A DNA stretch of 64,000 nt. Source: Microbacterium sp. CBA3102 (GTDB lineage Bacteria; Actinomycetota; Actinomycetes; Actinomycetales; Microbacteriaceae). The stretch spans positions 3,472,001 through 3,536,000 of the forward strand of contig NZ_CP042412.1 of the NCBI RefSeq assembly GCF_007954505.1. Direction: 5' to 3'. The notes under the pieces were generated by a model. It made no database searches and was not told where the DNA came from. It was given only the letters and a program-made list of their open reading frames with translations. Both the position numbers and the translations under genes were made by a program. Of the stretch, positions 26,279-33,541 are shown in pieces; the stretch's first letter is position 1, and each line of letters opens with the position of its first letter.

Positions 26279-27127
26279 TCAGCGGCGAACGTGCGCTACG
26301 GACCGGAGATCGTATAACCGAAATGCTTCGTTCAGGGTCATAGTCGCCGCTGCGATGGCGGGGCCCACGTCATTGTCGAGATCACCCCGGAGGCGCACAA
26401 TCGATCCGCCTGACTCCTCGTGCACGACCTCGTTTCGGTCGAGTCGCATGACGCCGAAGTGGTACTGCGCGTGGGCAGCGGCGCTACCTGATCGCCAGAT
26501 TGCCTGCGTTGCCCCGATCAGAAGGTCGTCATCGACGCCGTGCATGTGCTGCGCCACCCAGTCGATCGCTCCCGTCTGGTGGAACCGAATCTTCGTAACG
26601 TCCTCTTGCACGCCGAGTGCAGTCGCAACCCTCTGCAAATCTGTCTGCCGATCACGCAGTTGCTCCAAAAGGCCCGTACGAGCTTTCTCGGTCTTACCCT
26701 CCGGAATCTGCATGTCGCGGAACGATGTCACCTGAACGCGAAGGTCGTCAGCGCGGAGCCTGAGCGCGCGCGCACGACGTTCTTGCCGTGTTGGCGGCGC
26801 AAGAACCCAAACTGCATTGACCGCCGCCACGAACGCTGTTCGCGCAACGGTCATGTAGGCGGTCGGGTACATCGTGCTAGTTGCCCGCATAGCATCGATT
26901 GCGAAATCCAGGTGCTCGGACGAGATGCACATCGAGTACCAGACCGGGTTATCGACGCTCAGTCCGTCGATTGAGTCGGCTGCGAGCGAGCTACCGGGCT
27001 CGGGCGATGTCGGATTCTCTGCACGCTTACGCCAGGCATCAACGACATCCGAAATGCGGCCCAGACGCCTTAGCCACTCGCTGTCCTCAGGTCGCTGAGG
27101 CTGCCGCTTGGGTCGCCGCTTCGCCAT
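26279..27127 (-). CDS. Hypothetical helical protein (ICE cargo)
   Basis: A 282-residue soluble protein, basic at the N-terminus (MAKRRPKRQPQRPEDSEW), then mostly alpha-helical. It has a segment YPTAYMTVARTAFVAAVNAV followed by a WVLAP-type motif and an Arg-rich helix (RQERRARALRLRADDLR). This pattern is reminiscent of uncharacterised actinobacterial proteins with HEPN-like or DUF5677-like helical folds, but no catalytic motif is certain. It faces the methyltransferase gene at 27345 across a 217-base intergenic region in which I see no gene. Codon use is less GC-biased than in the transfer genes, consistent with separate acquisition. Confidence 0.55.
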   Translation of the reverse strand: MAKRRPKRQPQRPEDSEWLRRLGRISDVVDAWRKRAENPTSPEPGSSLAADSIDGLSVDNPVWYSMCISSEHLDFAIDAMRATSTMYPTAYMTVARTAFVAAVNAVWVLAPPTRQERRARALRLRADDLRVQVTSFRDMQIPEGKTEKARTGLLEQLRDRQTDLQRVATALGVQEDVTKIRFHQTGAIDWVAQHMHGVDDDLLIGATQAIWRSGSAAAHAQYHFGVMRLDRNEVVHEESGGSIVRLRGDLDNDVGPAIAAATMTLNEAFRLYDLRSVAHVRR

Positions 27128-27344
27128 GATCGCACCTTATCTCCGTTCGCAGACTGGCCTTCACGACGCGCTCGACCTCGATCTGCAAGACGCGTGGTAG
27201 CTCGGGGCGGATGGTTCGGGCAATGGACGGGGCGACCGGCGCGGGAGGGGTGTGGATGCGCGGCGAGCACCTGGCAGGTGACCAGCCTGGTGCCGAGTTC
27301 GTGAGTGGACGACGGCCAGGGATAGCGAACTTGCCGGAGTCCTC

Positions 27345-28433
27345 ATGCACCAGCCAAGAGACGATCATCGTCTGCGTGTCGGGTCGCTGTTCTCCGGCTA
27401 TGGAGGCCTCGACCTCGCCGTCGAGGAAGTCTTCGACGCCCGCACGGTCTGGTTCTCTGAAATCAACGAACCTGTCGCCCGTGTCTTCGCCCACCACTGG
27501 CCCGACGCGCCGAATCTCGGAGACATCACCGCCATCGACTGGAACGCGGTCGAGACGGTCGACGTGCTCTGCGGAGGGTTCCCGTGTCAGGACGTTTCGA
27601 CGGTGGGGAAGATGGCCGGCCTCGCCCCCGGCACCCGCTCCGGCCTCTGGGCGCACATGGCAACCGCGATCGAGAAGCTGCAACCCGAGTGGGTCGTCAT
27701 CGAGAACGTCCGCGGGCTGCTCTCCGCACCCGCGATCCGCGCGGCCGCGGAAGGAGAAGGCGATGAGCAACGCAACCCCGACACCGCAATCCCCGGCGGT
27801 GCAACCCCTAGCGACCTGGAACCCGACCCGTGGCATCTGGGAGAGTCCGCAACTCGACCTCTTCGGGCAGCGGGAGCAGTGCTCGGCGACCTGGTGGACC
27901 TCCGGTATGACGCGCAATGGCTCGGTCTACCCGCTTCCGCCATCGGCGCACCCCACCCCAGGTTCCGGGTCTTCATCCTCGCCCACCGCACTGTTCCGCA
28001 CGCCGCTGGCCTCAGACGCCGCGCGGGGCGGCGAGAGCTTGCAGCAGGTCAGAGCTCGGCGCGGCACGATCGCGCTGAGTCATCAGATCATCGACCTCGC
28101 CCTCCACGGGCCGAGCGGCTACCCGCGGGCGGAGGAGCCGGAGAGCCTGTGGACGTTGATCGGGGAGCTCTTCGACGCTGGGGACGATACGCCCGAGCAG
28201 TAGCCCTGTGGGAGAAAATCACTGGCCGTGCCGCTCCGTTGCCCGCGATTCTGAGCGGTGAGGCCGGTCCGCGACCCGCGCCGGAGTTCGTGGAGTGGCT
28301 CATGGGCCTGCCGCAGGGGTGGGTTACCCATCCGAGGTACTACCTCACGAAGAATCAACAGCTCACCGCGCTCGGCAATGGTGTCCTGCCGAGGCAGGCT
28401 GTGCACGCCATTGCCTCTCTGCTTCAAGTCTGA
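27345..28433 (+). CDS. DNA (cytosine-5-)-methyltransferase, phage/ICE type
   Basis: A 362-residue enzyme with C5-MTase motifs: I VGSLFSGYGGLDLAV (residues 12-26), IV LCGGFPCQDVS with catalytic C81, VI VIENVRG (118-124), VIII GAPHPRFRVFILAHR near 215, and X LTALGNGVLPRQAVHAI at the C-terminus. The segment PEFVEWLMGLPQGWV is typical of phage and mobile-element orphan methyltransferases. The region between motifs VIII and X is Arg/Pro-rich and unconserved, and it is the region shared with a nested ORF in another frame. The ATG has GGAG 6 bases upstream. It is probably an orphan modification enzyme protecting the element from host restriction. Confidence 0.85.
   Translation: MHQPRDDHRLRVGSLFSGYGGLDLAVEEVFDARTVWFSEINEPVARVFAHHWPDAPNLGDITAIDWNAVETVDVLCGGFPCQDVSTVGKMAGLAPGTRSGLWAHMATAIEKLQPEWVVIENVRGLLSAPAIRAAAEGEGDEQRNPDTAIPGGATPSDLEPDPWHLGESATRPLRAAGAVLGDLVDLRYDAQWLGLPASAIGAPHPRFRVFILAHRTVPHAAGLRRRAGRRELAAGQSSARHDRAESSDHRPRPPRAERLPAGGGAGEPVDVDRGALRRWGRYARAVALWEKITGRAAPLPAILSGEAGPRPAPEFVEWLMGLPQGWVTHPRYYLTKNQQLTALGNGVLPRQAVHAIASLLQV
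27763..28203 (+). CDS. Nested ORF inside the methyltransferase gene
   Basis: A 146-residue frame lies wholly within the methyltransferase gene, shifted to another frame. It starts at an ATG with a strong AAGGAGAAGG Shine-Dalgarno 2-8 bases upstream. Its sequence is protein-like, not shadow-like: SPQLDLFGQREQCSATWWTS then GMTRNGSVYPLPP, LFRTPLASDAARGGESLQQV, and an acidic C-terminus (SLWTLIGELFDAGDDTPEQ). From memory it resembles SGMTRxG / LxPTPxAxD proteins found next to, or fused to, methyltransferases in actinobacteriophages. Both frames retain family-like residues over 27,800-28,000, so the stretch appears dual-coding. The function is unknown; a modification-associated accessory role is inferred. 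Confidence 0.55.
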   Translation: MSNATPTPQSPAVQPLATWNPTRGIWESPQLDLFGQREQCSATWWTSGMTRNGSVYPLPPSAHPTPGSGSSSSPTALFRTPLASDAARGGESLQQVRARRGTIALSHQIIDLALHGPSGYPRAEEPESLWTLIGELFDAGDDTPEQ

Positions 28434-28439
28434 GTGATT

Positions 28440-28483
28440 CAACCCGGGGTTGGTGGTGTGGGCTTTGCTCTGCTTCGTAGCGT
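28440..28483 (+). promoter_or_regulatory. Promoter P1 with palindromic operator
   Basis: The palindrome CAACC-CGG-GGTTG (28440-28452) lies directly after the methyltransferase gene, with a -10-like TAGCGT at 28478-28483. The same palindrome at the same 38-base distance from TAACGT recurs at 33072-33115. The shared architecture marks a common regulator. The best candidates are the element's own response regulator (32371-33027) or AraC protein (33542-34504). Confidence 0.55.
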
Positions 28484-28526
28484 CGAAGAGGTGGACGTGA
28501 CGTAACTGAGGAAGGACGGGATTTCG

Positions 28527-29447
28527 GTGACAATCTCGGTGAATGACCTGTCGAAGCGGTATGGCAGCGCGTACGCGGTGAAGGGTGTCTCGTTTGACGT
28601 GAAGCCTGGCAAGGTGACGGGATTTCTTGGGCCGAATGGGGCTGGGAAGTCAACGACGCTGCGCTCGATTGTGGGGCTGGACTATCCGACTTCAGGTTCC
28701 GCGCTGATCGGCGGGCGTCGCTATGCGGAGCTTCGCGCGCCACTTCGCGAGGTTGGGACGCTGCTGGATGCGAAGGCGGCGCATCGGTCACGTCGCGCGT
28801 ATGACCATCTCCGCTGGATTGCGGCAACGCATGGCATCTCGCGTTCGCGGATTGATGAGGTGATCGAGATCGCGGGTCTGACGTCGGTGGCGAAGAAACG
28901 TGTAGGCGGGTTCTCGCTGGGCATGGGGCAGCGGTTGGGCATCGCTGCGGCGTTGCTTGGCGATCCGGAAACGCTGATCTTGGATGAGCCGGTAAACGGG
29001 TTGGACCCCGACGGTGTGACCTGGATCAGGGAGCTTCTGCGGAGTTTCGCGGCAGAGGGGCGGACGGTGTTCCTGTCGTCGCATCTGCTGGGCGAATTGT
29101 CGCTGATTGCCGATCACATCGTCGTGATCGGCAAAGGCCAGATCATCGCAGATAAGCCGCTGGCTGAGCTTGTCGCGACGAAGCCTGTGGTTCGTGTCCG
29201 CACTCCGGACGTTTCGCGTCTGGTTGCTCTGGTCCAAGGCCCCGGTGTTACCTCCACTACCTCCGAGCATGGTGTGGTGGAGTTCGAGGGTGTCGCGGTG
29301 GAGCAGATCGCGGAGCGTGCGGCGCAGGAAGGCATCGTCATCTACGAGATGGGACAGGCCACTCGAACTCTCGAGGACGCATACAACGAGCTCACTCGGG
29401 ATGCGGTGGAGTTCGGTGCGTCTGCTGACGAAGGGTCAGGCAAGTGA
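28527..29447 (+). CDS. ABC transporter ATP-binding protein
   Basis: A 306-residue ATPase subunit. Walker A is GPNGAGKST near residue 36, the signature is GGFSLGMGQRLGIA near 127 (FSLGM in place of LSGGQ, as in many peptide and antibiotic exporters), Walker B is LILDEPVNGLD and the H-loop is SSHLL. The C-terminal 80 residues form the accessory domain seen in BcrA/CcmA-like exporters. GTG start with GAAGGACGGG upstream. It heads an operon with two ABC-2-type permeases and a two-component system, the layout of antimicrobial-peptide resistance modules. The substrate is inferred, not shown. Confidence 0.88.
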   Translation: MTISVNDLSKRYGSAYAVKGVSFDVKPGKVTGFLGPNGAGKSTTLRSIVGLDYPTSGSALIGGRRYAELRAPLREVGTLLDAKAAHRSRRAYDHLRWIAATHGISRSRIDEVIEIAGLTSVAKKRVGGFSLGMGQRLGIAAALLGDPETLILDEPVNGLDPDGVTWIRELLRSFAAEGRTVFLSSHLLGELSLIADHIVVIGKGQIIADKPLAELVATKPVVRVRTPDVSRLVALVQGPGVTSTTSEHGVVEFEGVAVEQIAERAAQEGIVIYEMGQATRTLEDAYNELTRDAVEFGASADEGSGK

Positions 29448-30256
29448 CGGTGGCTACGCATCCAACCGTCACCGCGCGAGGAGGCGCGAAGGCGACGCTG
29501 GGCCGTGTGTTTACTTCAGAGACGGTGAAGCTGAGCTCGCTCCCGGCGTACATGGTCAGTTTTGTATCAGCGCTCATCGTGCTTGTCGGGTTCGGGCTCA
29601 TGTCGGCGTGGGCAAGAATCATCCAGTCGAACGAGTTGCCGCAGATCGGAGCGTTGGAGCCTGGAGCAGTGCTCGCAGGTTTGCAGGGTGCACAACTCCT
29701 CGTTGCGCTCACGGCTGCTGTGTTCGCGACTTCTGAGTATGCGCAGCAAACAGTTCAGCCAACCTATTTGGCGACGCCGCTACGGGTGCCTGTGCTCGCA
29801 GCGAAGGCCGGGCTGATGGCAGTTGTCGGCTTGGTTGTCGGAGCAGTAGGTGGCGTGCTGGCCCTTGCGGGGGCATCCCTGGTGCTTGCTGACACCAACC
29901 TCGCTTTTGGCATCTCAGTTGACTTCGGCGCGCAGCTCGTCTTCGGGGCCGGTCTGTATCTGGCTGCGGTGGCGGTGCTCGGCTTGGCGGTCGGCACGAT
30001 CGTCCGCCACACGGTTGCAGGGCTGTTGTCGATGGTTGGGTTGCTGGGCATCGCGCCGTTGGTGCTTGGGGCGGTGCCGGTCGAGTGGATCAGAAACGCC
30101 ACTGCGTACTTGCCGTCAACTGCGGGCCTACTGATCCTGCAGCAGGACGGAGTGTCATCAGTTCTCGGACCGTGGTCGGGGCTTGGCGTCACGGACTTGT
30201 GGGCGTTGGCGGCATTGATCGGCGCGGCCGTCTTCGTCCGCCTTACGGACGCATGA
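29444..30256 (+). CDS. ABC-2 type permease subunit
   Basis: A 270-residue membrane protein with six hydrophobic helices: the first in PAYMVSFVSALIVLVGFGLM, then GAQLLVALTAAVFATSEYAQ, where the FATSEY motif is typical of these permeases. The GTG start overlaps the ATPase stop (GTGA), so the stoichiometric partner is the preceding gene. It shares architecture and several motifs (FATSE, then LATP near residue 110) with the following permease, so the two probably form a heterodimeric channel. Confidence 0.85.
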   Translation: MTVATHPTVTARGGAKATLGRVFTSETVKLSSLPAYMVSFVSALIVLVGFGLMSAWARIIQSNELPQIGALEPGAVLAGLQGAQLLVALTAAVFATSEYAQQTVQPTYLATPLRVPVLAAKAGLMAVVGLVVGAVGGVLALAGASLVLADTNLAFGISVDFGAQLVFGAGLYLAAVAVLGLAVGTIVRHTVAGLLSMVGLLGIAPLVLGAVPVEWIRNATAYLPSTAGLLILQQDGVSSVLGPWSGLGVTDLWALAALIGAAVFVRLTDA

Positions 30257-30281
30257 CTATGGAGAAGGAAGGACGATCGCT

Positions 30282-31094
30282 GTGATTGAAACTCGGGATT
30301 CTCGCCCTCCCACCGTTCCCGGGAAACCGGCGCTGGGGGCGCTCGCGGGTGAATGGATCAAGTTCTGGACGCTGCGGTCGAACCGGGTGCTCGCAGCGAT
30401 CGCCCTTCTCTTCGTGCCGCTGAATGGCGTGCTGCTCGCGGTTTCGCTGCGGCAGCGGGCAGAAGATCCAGACACGAGCTTCTTGATTCCCTCTGTGGAG
30501 CCGGCCGCCTTCGTGGATAGCGTGTTGTGGGTCCAGTTGCTTATCTCGGTCATAGCGGTGCTCTTCGCGACGTCTGAGAACGGTGGGTTTCTGGGGGTGT
30601 CTTTTCTCGCAACACCGAAAAGAGTTCCAGTCGCATTGGCAAAAGCCGCAGTCATCGCATCGGTCGTTTTCGTGATCGGTACGGTCGGCGCTCTGGCCGG
30701 CCTGCTGCTGCCATCGGTCATGCTGACCGGCACCGAAGTCACTTACCACGCCCCCGTTAGTGATGTGGTCGGGCTTGCTCTTGGCTCAGGGGCATACCTT
30801 GCGGGGATCGCGTTGGTCGCATACGGAATCGCTGTTCTGGTCAGCAACATCGTGATAGCTGTTCTTGCTCCGATCGCCTTGTTCACGATAGTTCCAGCGG
30901 TCTTGGAATGGGTTGGCGGAGACACTATCGCCACTCTCGCCGGGTACTTTCCCAGCGTTGCGGGCCGCACGGCGATCTCAGCGATGGTGAACCCTGCTGG
31001 CCTTGACGCAGCAACTGGGTTGCTTGTTCTTGGTGGGTGGGCGGTCATCGCGGTCGTAGGGGCTGCGCTGGTCTACCGCTACCGTGACGCGTGA
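30282..31094 (+). CDS. ABC-2 type permease subunit
   Basis: A 270-residue membrane protein, a paralogue of the preceding permease: six helices, ISVIAVLFATSENGGFLGVS, FLATPKRVPVALAKAA and a closing helix before YRYRDA. The GTG start at 30282 has GAAGGAAGGAC upstream. It completes an ABC exporter of one ATPase and two permeases, as in BcrAB- or CprABC-type bacteriocin and lantibiotic resistance transporters. Its stop overlaps a possible GTG start of the histidine kinase frame, so the sensor may be co-translated. Confidence 0.85.
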   Translation: MIETRDSRPPTVPGKPALGALAGEWIKFWTLRSNRVLAAIALLFVPLNGVLLAVSLRQRAEDPDTSFLIPSVEPAAFVDSVLWVQLLISVIAVLFATSENGGFLGVSFLATPKRVPVALAKAAVIASVVFVIGTVGALAGLLLPSVMLTGTEVTYHAPVSDVVGLALGSGAYLAGIALVAYGIAVLVSNIVIAVLAPIALFTIVPAVLEWVGGDTIATLAGYFPSVAGRTAISAMVNPAGLDAATGLLVLGGWAVIAVVGAALVYRYRDA

Positions 31095-31162
31095 CAATAG
31101 GAACAGACGAACACGCACTCATCCGTGGCGAAGTGCATCTTGACGTGCGGCAGGAAGGATGT

Positions 31163-32374
31163 ATGCGAGAACAGGCGAACGATTCCGAGTCGGGCATTGC
31201 GCGGGGTGTTGCCTTCGCGTCTGTTCATGCGTGGATGGCGTCGCACCCTCGTGTCGTTACCGGTGTCGTGGCGCTCCTTGCGACAGTGCCCTTCCTCATC
31301 GTCGCGCTTCTGAACGATTCTCCGAACGGTCCCTACGCACCTTTTGCCCTGGTCGCGGCCGGTGCGCTGCTTCTGTTGCGAGGACGGCGTCCGATCCTGG
31401 TTGTCAGCCTCGTCGCACTTCTGGCGGCCATTACCGATCCCCGCCTGTTCACCGTAGCGATCGCGGTTGCTGTCTACGAAGCCGCTCGTCGTCGCCGGCT
31501 CGGGGTGGGAGTCCTCGGCTACTTGATCGGCGTCGGGGTGCCGCTGATCGGTACGAGTGTGAAGATCGCGCTCAGCCTGCACACCGGCGCCGTCTCCGGC
31601 GAGACACCCCCGGTAGGGCTTGGGACGAGCATCATCGACCCGTACGTTCTGATCGGACTGGCGGCCGGTATCGTCATCCAGAACATCCAGGAACGTCGTC
31701 GCGTACAGGCCGCTCTTCTTGAACAGCAGCTTTCCCACGCCCGGGCCATGGAGAGAGCGCGGATCACGGCCGAGATGCACGACATCGTCGGGCACGCGCT
31801 CACCGTCATGGTTGCGCTCGCGAACGGGGCACGGTCGGGTTCCGCCAGCGATCCGGAACGTTCCGCGCAGGCGCTGGAGCACCTCACACAGGTCGGCGCC
31901 ACGGCGATGGAAGACATGCAGCGCACTCTTCGGATGCTCCGCAACTCGGACGCGGAACTCGACGAAGCTCTACATCGCTCCGGGTATGACTTGCCTCGGC
32001 TCGAAGAGAGCATCGAAGTGTTCCGGGCAGCGGGCCTTCCCGTCACGCTCGCCCAGTCCGGTGCGCCGATCCCGAACGATCCCCTCCTTGTCACCACGAT
32101 GCACCGCATCGTGCAGGAAGGACTCGCGAACGCTCTGCGATACGCGGTCGGAGCCACCCGCGTCGACGTCACGATACGTCACGAGCACGGTCTACTCACA
32201 ATCGACGTCGCCGATGATGGCACCACTCCGCTGCCGCCGAGCGTCGGCACTGGCCGCGGCCTGATCGGAATCGCTGAACGCGCCGCGGCGTTCGACGGCA
32301 CCAGCACTGCGGGGCCCCGCTCACCTCGCGGGTGGGAGACCCGCACCATCTTGAAGACGGGCCGAAAACCATGA
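31163..32374 (+). CDS. Sensor histidine kinase, NarL/HisKA_3 type
   Basis: A 403-residue membrane sensor. The N-terminal half contains about five membrane helices (VVTGVVALLATVPFLIVALL and following) with almost no extracytoplasmic domain, as in intramembrane-sensing kinases that respond to cell-envelope peptides. The HisKA_3 phosphorylation motif is RARITAEMHDIVGHALTVM and the ATPase domain has QEGLANALRYAVGA and GRGLIGIAERAAAFDG. ATG 31163 has AGGAAGGA 5-6 bases upstream and is preferred. A GTG at 31091, overlapping the permease stop, would add 24 residues. It is followed by its cognate regulator with ATGA overlap. Confidence 0.85.
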   Translation: MREQANDSESGIARGVAFASVHAWMASHPRVVTGVVALLATVPFLIVALLNDSPNGPYAPFALVAAGALLLLRGRRPILVVSLVALLAAITDPRLFTVAIAVAVYEAARRRRLGVGVLGYLIGVGVPLIGTSVKIALSLHTGAVSGETPPVGLGTSIIDPYVLIGLAAGIVIQNIQERRRVQAALLEQQLSHARAMERARITAEMHDIVGHALTVMVALANGARSGSASDPERSAQALEHLTQVGATAMEDMQRTLRMLRNSDAELDEALHRSGYDLPRLEESIEVFRAAGLPVTLAQSGAPIPNDPLLVTTMHRIVQEGLANALRYAVGATRVDVTIRHEHGLLTIDVADDGTTPLPPSVGTGRGLIGIAERAAAFDGTSTAGPRSPRGWETRTILKTGRKP

Positions 32375-33027
32375 TCACCGTCCTGATCGCGGATGACCAA
32401 GAACTTGCCCGGCTTGGGCACTCTCTCGTCGTCGGGAGCGCGTCAGATATGACTGTCGTCGCCGAGGCCTCCTCGGGAGAGGACGCGATTGCCACCTGCG
32501 AGGAGCGTCAGCCGGATGTCGTGCTGATGGACGTGCGCATGCCGGGCATCGGCGGAATCGCCGCGACCCGCGAGATCACCGCCACGCATCCCGCCACGAA
32601 GGTTGTCATCCTCACCTCTTTCGACCTCGATCAGTACGCTTTCGGCGCGTTGGAAGCCGGCGCCAGCGCCTTTCTTCTCAAGACCGTCACCCCCGAACGT
32701 CTCATCGACGCGATCCGCACCGTCCACCAGGGAGACGCCGTCGTAGAACCGCGCATCACACGCAAACTCATCGACCACGCCCTCGCAGAACAAGCGCGAC
32801 CGTTGCAGGAACCTCGTAGCGCACTCGATGTTCTCAGCCCTCGCGAGTACGACGTGTTCCTCGCGATCGCCACAGGTATGACCAATGCGGAGATCAGCGC
32901 ACGGCTCTTTCTCTCGCCGGCAACCGTCAAGAGCCACATCAATAAGGTGTTCGGCAAACTCGGCCTCCGCGACCGTGTACACGCGGTCATCCTCGCTCAT
33001 CGACTGGGTATCACGACCGGCCTGTAG
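32371..33027 (+). CDS. LuxR/NarL family response regulator
   Basis: A 218-residue regulator. The receiver domain has D8/D9 (LIADDQ), phospho-acceptor D54 in VVLMDVRMPG, T of ILTSFD and K of LLKTVTPE. The C-terminal LuxR helix-turn-helix is LSPREYDVFLAIATGMTNAE followed by LFLSPATVKSHINKVFGKLG. It forms a two-component pair with the overlapping kinase and is expected to bind promoters of the transporter cluster. The matching palindromes at 28440 and 33072 are likely targets, since NarL-type proteins bind short inverted repeats. Confidence 0.9.
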   Translation: MITVLIADDQELARLGHSLVVGSASDMTVVAEASSGEDAIATCEERQPDVVLMDVRMPGIGGIAATREITATHPATKVVILTSFDLDQYAFGALEAGASAFLLKTVTPERLIDAIRTVHQGDAVVEPRITRKLIDHALAEQARPLQEPRSALDVLSPREYDVFLAIATGMTNAEISARLFLSPATVKSHINKVFGKLGLRDRVHAVILAHRLGITTGL

Positions 33028-33071
33028 CCACGCCAAACTCCTTCTGGGATGCGCAGGCAGCAGGAATCATT

Positions 33072-33115
33072 CAACCCGTGGTTGGTGGCCTGGCACTGTC
33101 CGAGATTCGTAACGT
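33072..33115 (+). promoter_or_regulatory. Promoter P2 with palindromic operator
   Basis: The palindrome CAACC-CGT-GGTTG (33072-33084) is followed by -10-like TAACGT at 33110-33115, with the same spacing as in P1 (28440-28483). The flanking ATT and GGTGG bases are also shared. It drives the SdpI-like and AraC-type genes. Confidence 0.55.
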
Positions 33116-33162
33116 GGAATCGGAAGCCACAACGGTTCTCCAATATCCACGGAGGAGTCACC

Positions 33163-33534
33163 ATGCCCCAATTCATCGGTGCTGTGCTCGTGGTCCTGCT
33201 CGGCCTGCTGGTGCTGTGGTGGGCCCGAGCGAGTCAGCGCGGAACTCTTCGCCAGCAATGGATCTTCGGCTACCGCACCGCTCTCACTCTGCACGACAAG
33301 AACGCCTGGATCACCGTCCACAAAGCGACTGCCCCATACCTGTACATCGGTGGATTCGGGGCGACTGGGGCCGGTGTCGTGGCCGGCGTACTCACCGTTA
33401 CCGAGTTCGGCAACACTGCCGCTGTGCTTCTGGGAGTGGCCGTGGGTTGGGTTCTCCTCTGGGTCATCGTCTCGTTCTTCCCTGCCGCTGCCGCCGCCCG
33501 CGCCTACAAGCGAGCAACATCGGAACAGTCTTGA
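33163..33534 (+). CDS. SdpI family membrane protein
   Basis: A 123-residue membrane protein with three helices. The SdpI/YhfL signature FGYRTALTLHDKNAWITVHK follows the first helix. The archetype SdpI of Bacillus subtilis gives immunity to the SdpC toxin and signals through a repressor. Here the gene sits after an ABC exporter and two-component system, under a palindrome matching theirs, which supports a role in peptide-toxin immunity. ATG with GGAGGAG upstream fixes the start. Confidence 0.8.
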   Translation: MPQFIGAVLVVLLGLLVLWWARASQRGTLRQQWIFGYRTALTLHDKNAWITVHKATAPYLYIGGFGATGAGVVAGVLTVTEFGNTAAVLLGVAVGWVLLWVIVSFFPAAAAARAYKRATSEQS

Positions 33535-33541
33535 CATCCGC

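Noticed and set aside
28021-28203. Sequencing frameshift splitting the 27345 methyltransferase
   Set aside because: The frame continues intact to motif X at the expected C-terminus; the alternative frame is better explained as a nested ORF with its own ribosome binding site.
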